64,000 bases of DNA from Phoronis australis. Taxonomy: Eukaryota; Phoronida; Phoronidae. Shown here in pieces: positions 29,801 to 42,500 of the stretch. Position 1 is the first letter of the stretch, and each line of letters starts with the position of its first letter. The DNA is taken from positions 76,402-140,401 of the forward strand of contig NMRA01000185.1 of NCBI GenBank assembly GCA_002633005.1. Direction: 5' to 3'. The notes under the pieces are model-generated. The model was not told where the DNA came from and made no database searches. It worked only from the letters and a program-made list of their open reading frames with translations. The position numbers and the translations under genes are program-made.

Positions 29801-32800
29801 GAATGTACTCTAATGAACTAATGTTCACTTGATCTAATGAAAATTGTTTGCCTTAATGATTTTCATTAGAAACTGCAATGTCTGATGCATATCAGATGGG
29901 ATTTCTTTTGTGTTCCGATGTTTATGAAAATGCTTTATCCTTTCAGTCTTTGAAATACCGTGAAGATTCTTCAATTTTCAGTACTAATAGACAGTCCGTG
30001 CCCCTTTTCAATCAGCCAGACCGCCTGAGGTCAGGGGGCGTGGCTTTTTCAGTACTTTTTGAGAAAAGCGTTTCTGGATAATATCTCGAGAACGGATTGA
30101 TAGATTTCAATGAAATGATATATGTGATATCAATGCGCGGGCACTGTTAAATTTCCATGCGGATTTGAGTTCTGCAGCACCTCCTTGTGGCCATTTTGCT
30201 CTCAACATGTGTTGTTTTGAGTGGAAGTCCGTTTCCGGATGATATCTAGAGATCCATTTGGCGGTTTTCAATGAAACGTGATATGGGTATGTCAGGTGAA
30301 TTTGCCGACAGCAGATTCATCTGCTGCAGTGCTTCGTAATGGCCATTCTGTGTGAGAGCATATCCGGATGATATGTAGAGAACAAATTGAAGTAGTTCAA
30401 TGAAGGTCGGTACAGAGGTATGTGTTACCAATGCATAAGCAACATTAAACTTGCGGGCAAATTCGACCACTGCAACCTCATACTGGTTGTTTTGTTTCTT
30501 CTTATGAAGTGCTTTTCAAGTGTTGTTTGGGAGAAGAGAGTTTCTGGATGATATCAAAAAAACTTATTGATGGACTTCATGGAAACTTGACAGAGAGGTA
30601 TATGATCAGATTGCTTCGACACCATGTCATTTGCGGGCAGATTCAACCACTGTGGCACTTCCCAAAGGCCATTTTGTGTGAGAGCGTTTTCTGATGATAT
30701 ATAGGGAACTCAGTGACGGAATTCAACTAAAGTTGAGACAGAGGTATGTGATGGCAATGCGGTGAGTTCATTAAATTTTCTTGTCAGTTCAACCTCTTAA
30801 GCATTTAATGTAATGGCCAGTTAGCTTTTAACATAGGGCTTTTCAAGTGTTGTTTAAGGGAAAAGCGTTTCCAGATGATAACTAAAGGACCAATAGACTG
30901 ATTTCATTGAAATTTAACACAAAGTAATGTCATGGGATTGCGCCGGTACGATTTCATGGGCAGATTTGACAGTTGCAGCGCCTTGTAGTGGTCATTTTGT
31001 GTGAGAGCATTTGCAGATGATATGTAAAGAACTGAGTGAAGAACTTGAATGAAAGTTGGCGCAGAGGTTTGTGATGGCAATGCGTAAGCACCATTAAATT
31101 TCAGAGTTCCATGACCAAATTCCATGACATTGAGCGAATAGGTTTTTAATAAGAAGACAAGCTATGCCTTTCTATTTTGGACATATCAGGCGTATTAGGC
31201 ACCAGTTTGTGGGCAGTTCTATTACTTTCGAGGAAAACATGCCTTAACAGCCAGCAAACTAACCAGAGCAGTTTTTATCCACCATTCCCAGTGCTGATAT
31301 AACCTAGTTTGTGTACCAACCACATAGAAAATTGCCCAATTATGGGTGGAATGAGTCTATTTCCATGAAAGATAACCCTGATGATTTGATAAGGTTGATA
31401 ATACTGGTTCTTTTGTCAGTTGAATTATACTCTTGTTCTGACTTTGTGTTATAATTTTCTCTAAGTCTTTCAGTCTTGGAAATCATGATGGTGATTTAAA
31501 TATTAAGAACAATTAACCTAGATTTCCAAACTTGTATAACTTAAACTACTGTAACCTTTCAATAAGGTTCAGTTTGGCAAAACTATGAGGAATGTTTTAA
31601 AGAATAGCCAATAACTGATTCATTCTTAGTTGTTTAATATCTCAGTGGCTGCATGCATGTGGGACAGTTGTTCCTCTGTCCATGAGACGATAATGAGTAC
31701 ATCCCGATATGCAGCAAGGGTGTGGGGCATGTTGACTGACTCGTTAACAACAATAAACGACGACCAAACTTATCACAACAGATGTAGAACAATGACTGAC
31801 TCTATAGCTATCATAGTCAGACTATATGAAGAGAAATTGGTGCGAAATTCTTGCCACCCAAAACGTCACTTCCGGAGTAGAGGACAAACAATTAATTAGA
31901 TAACGAAAAGCTGTAATTCAGTGAAAAATATGTCTGTGATAAACAACGAACCTTATTTTTGATAAAAATGACATAAAAAAGGTTGCCTTCGCCTTTAATA
32001 TCTCAGTGATTGCATGCAATTACAAACATTGAACATATAAAAAGAAAATAGGAATGATCTTTATTTTCCATCTGAGCATCGTCTTTACAACAGAGGTTAT
32101 AAGCTCAAAATTTCCACATTCATCAATCAGCACCATTTGCACTCAATGTTAAATGGTAAAGTCAGCTTCAAGCATCAAAAACTATTGTGAATTTGTGAAA
32201 ATTGACCCGAGGTTGAGTTTGAACAAACTTGTGTGTTATTTTTCGGTAGCCTAAAGCAATTTTGTGAAACCTGTCTATGGACTCCTCAGAAAAGAAAATG
32301 TTTTTTTCTAAAATTGCCCTTTATTGGTGATCAGACTAATAGATTAAGTAGGCAAGTGTCTCACCCTGTTCATCCTGTTGCTTCAGGCAATGGCCGTCAA
32401 AATAGTGTTTAAGGCTAATGAGAAATTGTTCCACACGAGTTTGTCCAAGTAGGTTGGTATGATCACAAGTCATGACATTGATTTTCTTAACACTTGGTGA
32501 CAACAATAAAGTTGGTTGAGTTATGGTAGATCAGAGCTCTTCATGCTGAGAGGTCTTTGAACAAGAATATCAGTTAATTCCAATTGACCTATCACCTGGA
32601 TTGTGACTGACCAGTCTGAATGCAACATCCTTGACTCACCTTTCTCAGTCTGTGTTTCCAAGCCGCCATTTTATCCGACAACATGTTGGTGGCTTTCACA
32701 AGGAGGCAGAGTTCTGATAACTCAACCCCGTGAGCTATAGGGTCAGCCTATTGCCAGGATTTTAACTGACAGCTCAAATGACAAATCAGAGCGCAACATT

Positions 32801-33520
32801 CTTAATACACCTTCGTCTGTGTTTCCAAGCTGCCATTTTACCAAACAAACAACACATTGTCGATTACTTTTCTCAAGGAGACTGGTCTTACGATAGGTCA
32901 ATTAGAGCTGTGGTAGATGTTGGACTAATACATTTTAATGTAGGTTAAAGTTTTAATATATTTTCTGTAACCCTGCAGATGGTTCAAGACCGAACTGAAA
33001 CATAGGACTGTGTAGTATATAACAGAGTATATTAATTGTGTATACTTTGACGCCGTTGGCCCACAGTACAATAGATAATTACACAATATAATAAAGTTGC
33101 AACAAATGCATAAAAAATGAACTACATTGTTTTAATGTTCTTTGTTGCGACTTCCTTAGTAACATTTTCACAATTGACACATTCTACCTACAGTTTCAAA
33201 AGCTTTCAATCTCGTTTTAAAATTGCTCTTTGCTGAAGTATTTTTCAGAGGTCTTACAGAACCTTGACTTCCACTACAGTGTTTGGCAATTCTTGGCGAC
33301 CTGACTTGTAGTCGAATCTGTTTCACCACCAGGTGGCCTCACACTTTGCATTTCTGTAGTTTGTTATGCACCGTCGTGGACATAATGATTTAGCGGAGAC
33401 TGTTAATAGTGGTAACTCCAGTTTATCTTAGTATGAGGTAACTTTCTTGAAAACTCATTCAACATGATACCAAAAACTAGTTAACTAGTGGTTTAGTATT
33501 AATCAATGTCACGCACTCAT

Positions 33521-33552
<32 letters not shown>

Positions 33553-36500
33553 ACACACACACACACACACTCACACACATGTCTAAATGTTTTGTTTTAA
33601 CTCAAAACGTCATCTGATGAGTGGAAACGAAAGACCAGTGAAGTGAACAAAACAACTGAAGTCTCTGAGTGTTACTAGGCAAAAGTGACTGAATAAGGAA
33701 TTATATAGGTGAGGACAAAAGTGGAGACTGCTTAGACGGCAATGCTAACCTCACCATTAGTGCAGATGACAACTTTTGAGACTGCAATATTGGCCATCGA
33801 CACGGATGCTGTCAATATCACCGACAGTCCATCTAGCAACACCAGTGGAAGCAACGTGTCTCCAACTTTGATGAAAATAGAATTGTACCCACAACAATCA
33901 TGAAACTTCAGTGACGACGTTGCTGACATGAAACCACCACCATCAATGCAAATAATATCAGAAAGATCTGCATGGAACACTGGACATAAGCCAGCACAAG
34001 AAATCAATCAAGGATGGAGCAGTCCTTAGAAAATCTTGAATCAAGTTTGAGAACAGTAAGTTGTAACCCGAAACGGTTGGCATGTTGCAGATAGTGCTTG
34101 ATGAGATACCAAATTTCAGAAAGATTCGTCAAGTTACGCCAGAGATATGGCACAAAAATCAATTGGTGAACACGAAGTCATCAGGAAATCTCAATTTATT
34201 CGAGAACAGTAGCTCTGTCGAAAAATAGATGGCACTTCATAAAGCTCTTGACGAGAGGAGAGAGGGAGGGAAGGAGGGAGGGAGGGAGGGAGAGATATTT
34301 ATAATGGCAATTAGTAAAATACAATAGAAAACAGATGAATTCCTTATAGGACCTTCGAGCTAGAGTTCCATGATGCAGCAAATTTGAAAAATGGCCATCA
34401 CAGCTCCATGTTCATTGTGATTTTGTCCAAAATTTAGGAGATCTTGATATTTTAGCGAGATACATGTGTGTACAAAGTTAGCATACTAACAAAAAATTCA
34501 TGTCAGTTGGATGATAAAGGGTTACCTGTAGCTTTGCATACAGACAAAATGTAAAAGTACTCGGATGGAGCCACATTTGGTAAATTTGACTGAAGAAGAA
34601 AGTATGATGACGACACCACAGACAACGACCATGACATCATTGAAGTTAGAGGAAGACGACCCAGCATCAAATTGAACTTACTAGGCAAGAACAAAAAAAT
34701 TGTAGGGAATAAGGCCAGAGTTCAAACTACTTAGATACATTATTCCAAGAGCAGGAAGGTCTTAGTTTCAATAATTTATAAAACTTCTTTAATGACCATG
34801 GTATGGGTCTTTTGAGTGATAAAGGCATGTCAAGAAAGAGAGTTGTCATGGATTTTTGCGAATATACATTATAACTCATGACATCAGCTAATGCCAAAGA
34901 GCTTTTGGCTTAAAAAACAGAATTCACTACATGTTTAGTTACATCGGCAGAAAATTTGCGTTTTGCTCATGTGCTGCACACAGCTTCTATCATCAGTGAA
35001 GTCATATCATTTAAAGAGGCTGTAATCCCACATTCTGCCAAAATGCGAACATTTGAGTTAGACCACTTGTTTGTTGCTTTAAATTGATCTCAACTTGTTC
35101 CTTACTCTTCTAAGAAGGGATTTTTTGGGTTTGGAAAGAACTGACAGTTGAGACCATAAAGTGCTGTACCATAACAAACCACATTGTTCGCGGCCGTGTC
35201 TTGCATAAGTACGAACTTTCTGTTCTTTCAAAACCTTGAAATCACCGTAATAGTAAGAGGTCTGAATCAAAAACTGGCTGTTGTGGTGAAAGGTGAGTTT
35301 ATAATGAGCCACTTTGGGGTTGCCACTTACTTGAATTCTCCCTGCAAAATAGTATAATCATGTTTGTTTCATATAGTATTAACTTTAGTTACTTGACCAT
35401 TGCTTTGGTTTGTCAGCAGGACAAATTCTTGGCCAAGCTCTTTTGAATGCTTCTCCATTTCTGATGACGGCAATCTGTCTCCATCTTGTTTTTCAATTCT
35501 GATATGACCACTAGGACGATCCACTCTGCTAGCACTGCTCTCACAGTTCTTCTTCTGTTGGTTTTCGTCCTTTGCCCCAATGGATATGGCCTTTCTGCAC
35601 TGCTCGGAGGTATTTTCTGCAAATTTCCTCAAATATTTCTTCAAAATACTGCTGGATATCACAAACATTAGTGGGTTCCACATGCCAACAAAAAACAAGC
35701 TTGTTGTCGTATTGACCAGATAAGCCACGTGAAGCAGCTTGTTATATCCATAGGCAAACTCCAGCACAGATATAACCGCAATGGGCAAATATGACACCAG
35801 GTGGCAGAGAATAATGGCTGATGTTGACTTAAGCGTTGCTAAGTCTATTCTCTTTTTGTTGCGCTGTTTGTCTTGTTTTGACAACTTTGTTCCCAGACTT
35901 ACCCAAGAATGCAAGGCTCTGTATTGCTTTATAGCAATGAAACATATCCAGGTGTAAGATATAATAGTAATAGATAACGATGCCGCAACGGTTATCGTGT
36001 TTATAGGTACGCGCCCTTGAACGAGCTGTAGGTGAGATTTGTAACAGACTTGCACTGGATAGCGAGGAGCCAAGTCATTGTATATACCCCCTAGCAGCCC
36101 CATTGTGAGAGCCACCACCAGGCAAATATTCGAAGACTGTCGATACGAAAGTCGTCGTAAAGTGGCAGGAAATCTCAATTTCAACAAGCTGACTACTGCG
36201 ATTTCTGTCACTAAGACACCAATAGATTCACCCATCATGTAGATAAGGAAGTATAGAGCTCTGCAAAATGCTTCTGACATTGGTTTGAAATCATTGGCTG
36301 CTCTCACTATCTGCATACTTGTGTCCACGGTAGTGATGAACGTGTCGATTACACTCATGAATAACAGTATTCGATTTACAACTGTTCTTAATTCAGGGTA
36401 CTTCTGGATGGTGGCTGCAATGCCACAGTTTGATATTGTTCCAAAAACTAGGGTCAACACCAGTAAGAGCAATGATGTCACTTTTATGCCGAACATCGTC

Positions 36501-39500
36501 TGGTAATCCAGTTGGACAACAGACACAGTTGTGTTAGCTGAAGCAGACGACATTGTTAAATTGAACTTAAGCTCTTCTGTCATGATGGCAGCTGTAGTTG
36601 TAGACACAAACATGATAATTGTAAAACAATAATCTTTTTTTACAAATTGTTGACAGGTTCATTCATTCCCGTTCAGTGACTGTAGTTATCCAACTTCTGC
36701 AGTGTGGTCCATTTCTGTCTTGCCTCCAGATGTTGCTTTTGTTTCACATTATCTGCATAGAGTAGAGAAACACTCGTGATCACCACAGTCTGTTCAGTTC
36801 ATATGCAATTTATTGAATTGCCTGATCAATTGAGATTCAGTTGACGTGCCCTCTTGTCTGAAGGTCACCAATAAATAATCATCAGTTTGAATTGAAACAC
36901 TTATAAGTGCATGAAAATAGGGAAAGACTTCTAGAACATTCCAGTGGGTTGTCTGTTTACAAAATGTTGTTGCTCATGGATAATGTGAGATGTGAATTCA
37001 CTCTCTTGATAAAGTGAATATTTTCATTTCTTGTCTCTGATTTGTGAACTTCACGTTCATCCGACGCATGAGTGTAGAGCAATGTGATTTTGATACTTAC
37101 TCAGATATACAAACAAAGAGACTTAGTACAAGAATGGTTTTGGACAACTCTAGCCTCTGCCAGTTGTAGTGATCTGTATTTATGAAAATTTGCTACAATC
37201 TCACATCAGCAAGAATGCTCTCTATTTTTCTACAGGGTTTAAAAATTGATTTAATATGTAGATGAAATTGCTCGTCTCAGTTTCGGTGTCAATAAGGTGA
37301 TCAAATTTTATTTGGTGTAAAGTTTCAAGGTGAGATATCAAAAATGCTGTTACAGTTTTCAAAGATATCATTTTGGCTTTGTTTTGTGAACTTTAACGAT
37401 TTTTTCATGAAAATCACAAGGCCCTATTTTTGATAGCTCCTTTTTAAAAGAGGATCATCTAAAAATAATTCCTTAAAACTTTTTTGAGAAAACTGCATAA
37501 AGTATAGTATCTGAAAGTTGCATATGAATTCGATCAGCCATTTCTGAGACATGATGTTCCGCAGTCTGCCAAATTTGACCATTTTTATAGGATGCTACAT
37601 CAAATAAAATGATGTTTAGCTTTTTCCGGTTATATAGAGACTATGAACGTTCAAGCTTTGGCACTAAAAGAATTTTCTCAAACTGTTGTAACATTTTTTA
37701 CGTTGCTAGAAATGTTATCAAGGTGGGGGAACTCGGAAACACAGGCCGTGGTAACAATTAAATAAAATTGTCAATCCATTTTTGTTAAGGAATGTTACAA
37801 ATCAAACGCTGCTTTTCTTCAATGTTCTGCTTTACGTTGAAGAAACGTTTTGGTATCAATCATTCATGTTTGTTGTTAGATGCTCATTAATTGTTGTTCC
37901 ATCTTACTAATGGTGTTCTTGATAACAAACTAAGTGTTTGTTGAGCTTTATTCAAGCCATACAGTCGAACCTAATCAAAAGAAAATAAGTCTTCGTAGTT
38001 ATGTATAAACAATCCTCTGTCACAGATTTCTGTTGTTTTTAAAGGTTCAGGTAACAACGCAATGTAGTTTTGATTCATTAAGGACCATATGCAGTCACTT
38101 TCAGGGATTGGAATTCATATCTTGCCACTCACACAAAAAACGCTTGCCACACAGAAAAAAAAAATGCTTGCCGTAGTACCAGAACTCTATCCACCTACTA
38201 GACACTCTTACTACTGATAATTTTTTTGCAGTTGACCAAGAAACATACATAAAAATAAGGTTGCGCACTCCAATCATTTGCAGTAAAAATTGTGTGGTAA
38301 AGGCCCTGTCACACCTTGACGATTTAGCCAGCATATGCCGACGTATGAAAAATTTGGCAAATACGCTGGCGTACGTCGAATAAGTTATGGGTAAGTTTTG
38401 TATACGTTAACAGCATGCTGAAGCACATTGGTATACGTCGAAGTACGTCGAGGTCGTCAAAAAATTTTGTGCATGCTCAAAATTTCTCAACGTATGTCAG
38501 CGTATGGCTATACGTAACGTATACGCAGGCCATAAGTAATAGGTAAGTTATGCGATCGTTGACACACGTTCAAACACGTTAAGTGTAGGTTACTCATGAG
38601 TCCAAATACGTCGAGATAATGTCTAGCGTACCCAAAACTTATGAGTAACGTGCTTTGAACGTATGTATAACTTATATCGAACTTATCTCCTACGCATATT
38701 GACGTATGTAGACGTATTTAACATGTTCCGGACGACCACAGAACTTACTGAACGTGTTTCTAACGTACAGCTGCCGTATAATGGCGTATTGGTAGCGTTT
38801 AGGGGAATTGGGATATAAAAATGGGGTTCACAGGAGGAACCCGTCAGTACTCCTCTAGATTTCATGGTGAGCAGATGTTCATATCATCCGAGAGATGGAG
38901 GATCCGGCAAGGCTGAGACGAGAATACCTACTAGCTGTTCTCCTTAGCCTTTTTATAGACTACGACACGTGATCGTCGGCAATACGCTGCTGCACGCTAT
39001 GCATAAGTTAGACTATCGTTGGGCATAAGTTGTGTACGCCGGCAACACGCTAGGCATTCGTTGGAATAAGTTATCTATAAGTTATCGAAACGTTCTATAT
39101 AATTTACTGATACATTATGTATACGTCCAACTCGTTATGAATACGCTATGTATACGCCCAAAATTGAAAAAAAATTCGATAATTCAGCGTATGCCAGCAT
39201 TTTAGGGAAATTCTGATATGTCGGCATACGCTGGCTAAATCGTCAAGGTGTGACAGGGCCTTAACAGTGCCCGAGTGTTTGTAGTTCAGGTCTGGTGGTT
39301 AGGGTTTTTTTGTGTGTGGTAAGAGCTTTTGTAGTGTGCAGGGATATACCCAGGTTTCAAAACCCTGCTTGCCAGCGAGTGAGCCAGAAAATCTACTCGC
39401 CCAACCCGAAATTCAGTCGCCCGGCAGTTTGCGTCTGTCACCACAAACTTGCTGCCAGGGTCAATAAAAATCATTTTTTCGTGTCACCATCTATTAGGGC

Positions 39501-42500
39501 TTAATCGTATTATTAGCCCAGGATGCTTAGAAAAATTCATTTCGGAAGGGGGGCGCTAATGTTGTAGCCTGAGGCGGTTGAAACGCGGTCTCCGACAATG
39601 GGTGAAATCAAATTTACGAGCTGTGACGTATCTGTAACCAGTATGACAGACTTTCTACAAAACTGTGGTGCATTGCTATCAAACTTTGTTGTTAGATTAC
39701 GATCTTTTTTTTCAAAAATGTGCTGAAATCCCATAGCGAAAACTTGCTGACTGATGTGTTGCTGCCTAGCGATCGTCGATAGGGCAACTTGAATTCTTGA
39801 GTAAAAATACAGTTTCGACTCAACTAATTACCTGAAATCCTCCTTAAAGGAGAATGCCACCCGAAAATAACCTATGTTGTATCAGTTAAGGTGAGTAGTT
39901 CCACTCAAGAACAGCAAGTACGGTTCTTTTACCTGACACAAGACGGCAGGCGGAGGTATTGAAATTAACCAATGACGTCAGAGGTTCAAACACAGTCTGT
40001 TCAGCAGTTCACAACACGGTTATTGGTGTCAGCTTATCGGTTGAATTCATTGTTTTACACCAAAACATCAACAAAATTCGATGTTAAACCCTTACAAATA
40101 AATCGAGTTATTGAACAAATGTGTTGTTTTATTTCGCTGTTACGGATTTGTAGCTATTGGAACGTACCGAAGCCTACAAAGTTCGGTCGCTGGAGTACTG
40201 GGCCCTGTTCGGTGATAAATTCGAATTATTTGTACGTGAAATACAGATGGGAAACATAGCTGTGTTGCAATTTTAGACTTGTGATTTTTTTCAGTTCTAA
40301 ACACACAAAAACACTTGTTATCCCGGCCAGTGGCTCGGAACCCGATCAGGCTCGTTGCGGCCAGCCTGAAGACATCACGAACAGAAACCAGCCAAAGTTA
40401 TAATCTAAACTTCCAGTCATGAAAAGACTATACTAATGAGCCAAAGAAATAATGTGCACATGATTATTTTGGTGAATTAGTCGCAAAACTGCAAATCTAC
40501 TTTAAGCTTGTTGGGGATCGCGAAGTCAGGTTCCCCTTCCACAGCAAAACCGTCGGGGGCAAAAGTTGCACAGTAACAATGATTCGAATAATGTATATGA
40601 ATATCTAAATAAAGATTCCCCCAACATCTTACCACAGGATATACAATCGAGATATTGTTTCACAACAGCTTTATGTCAGCAAACACTGAATTAGCATGCG
40701 CTCACTGGGCCAACATGTGGAGAATTTCTCCCTTACCATGGTGGCCCCTGTGATTCCCTAAGCCCCAGACAACTTTTACAATGCCTATTCAGCATGTCCT
40801 TTGTGTTGAAGTAGATCTGAGCTAATGAAGTGGAAACTAAAGGTAATTGCTAGCATTACTGTCTAAACAATGGTTATTGTTAGTACCCCCAATTTGGTTT
40901 TCTCTGACATTTACAGAGTTATAGCCTGCAACTCTGGAGAGTAGTTTTAACTTAGTACATTACAAATATTACAAAATGACTAAAATGGTTAACTTGTGTT
41001 TATTTTCTCTAAGGGCTACTTCCCAAAGAAACGTTAAGTTTCATACTTATTTAATTTTTAATGCTTCTGCCCACTTGTTTTTTTTCTTACTGGGAACGGG
41101 TTGATAAGTTTTTATCGAAGTTTTAAACTTGATGTACCAAAACAGTGGTAGACTTTGATCGCCAGCTAAATTTAATTAGTTAAGTTCATTGTGAGCCCAT
41201 CCCTAAACTTACCACATTACAGGTACACTAAACGTTTCACGTGTCATTAAAGTTTAATCTTTATTATAACTCATATCTTAAAATATACCCAAAAGTGCAC
41301 GTATGGTGATAACCAAAACTAAAGATTTGGAATCTCTGGACAATTTCGGTGGCACTGACTATATAACTATTCTAGCTCTTTATCAGTAAAACAAATGAAA
41401 AGTGGGCACAACTGTTTCCTGGTCAAAAATCTGGTTAAACGAGATTGAAAGAATATTAAAAAATGAATCCATTTGATATTTTTAGCTCTGATCAGTGTTT
41501 GTATATCCACCAAGTATTTTAATAAGCGCGATAGTTTATCTCGTACCCAATGGTTGTAGCTATTTATTAGTTCATTGATTTTTAAAAATCGAAAACCGTA
41601 CTTGGTTGGTTTTTTTTAGCTCTATACCGCCATGGTGTTCATTTATTACGAAAATTTACAGTGGTTAATGCATTTTGAAAATTCGCCAAATATACAGTCG
41701 GAGATGTTTAATATAGCTTATGGTCAAATAATTACATTTAATTGGGTCTTGCTTGCATCGGGCAATGCGGTCATCACAATTATACCTGATTCCGGCGCCG
41801 CACTCTCTTTGATCCTGGTACAAGCCAATCAGATGGACAAGCGGTGAAAATTACCGCATATCTTTAAAAATACGTGACTTCCTTTAAGTGTATTATTCAT
41901 GGTATGAAGGTGCCGGGTCAATTAGTTTATTGCATCTTCGTTTCAGTTTTATATAAGCATTGCTTAGGGTGAGAATAATTCATTTTGAAACATAGCGCAC
42001 AATGATAACCGTCAACTGTGGCAACTCACAATCCTAACTTAGACGAGTGCTCATCTGACGAAGGCTTCACAGGTCGATCATTAGTTTTCACAAGCTATCA
42101 GTTCAAATCAGAATTCACTGATCAAGAAATACAAGAGAGGCACTGTGAACGTGCACAGACCACGGAACATAGTTTAGAAAACCGTTAGATTGATTTGTCA
42201 TGGTGTCAGTGTGCTAACCGCATGATAATGGAAACAACTGACTCTTGCGTTTGCTGCCACAAAATTCCGCAAGTGAAATGCCTTCTTGGAGAAGCGTAGA
42301 TGTGTCTCAAGGACCATCCTGATTTCGCACCACGTCTAATGAGAAGTCTGCTTATGACTTTGAGACTGATAAAAAGAACTCGTGAAAACATCATACACCC
42401 AGAGGTCCAAACAGAAGCCTGACATATGAGTAATTTATCAAATAGGTTATATAAAATGTTATGTTCTCATGCCTTGAATTAATTGTTATTGTTTATGTTT

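Noticed and set aside
33521-34294. CRISPR-like or regulatory array
   Set aside because: These are plain CA and GGGA simple repeats in a eukaryotic intron.
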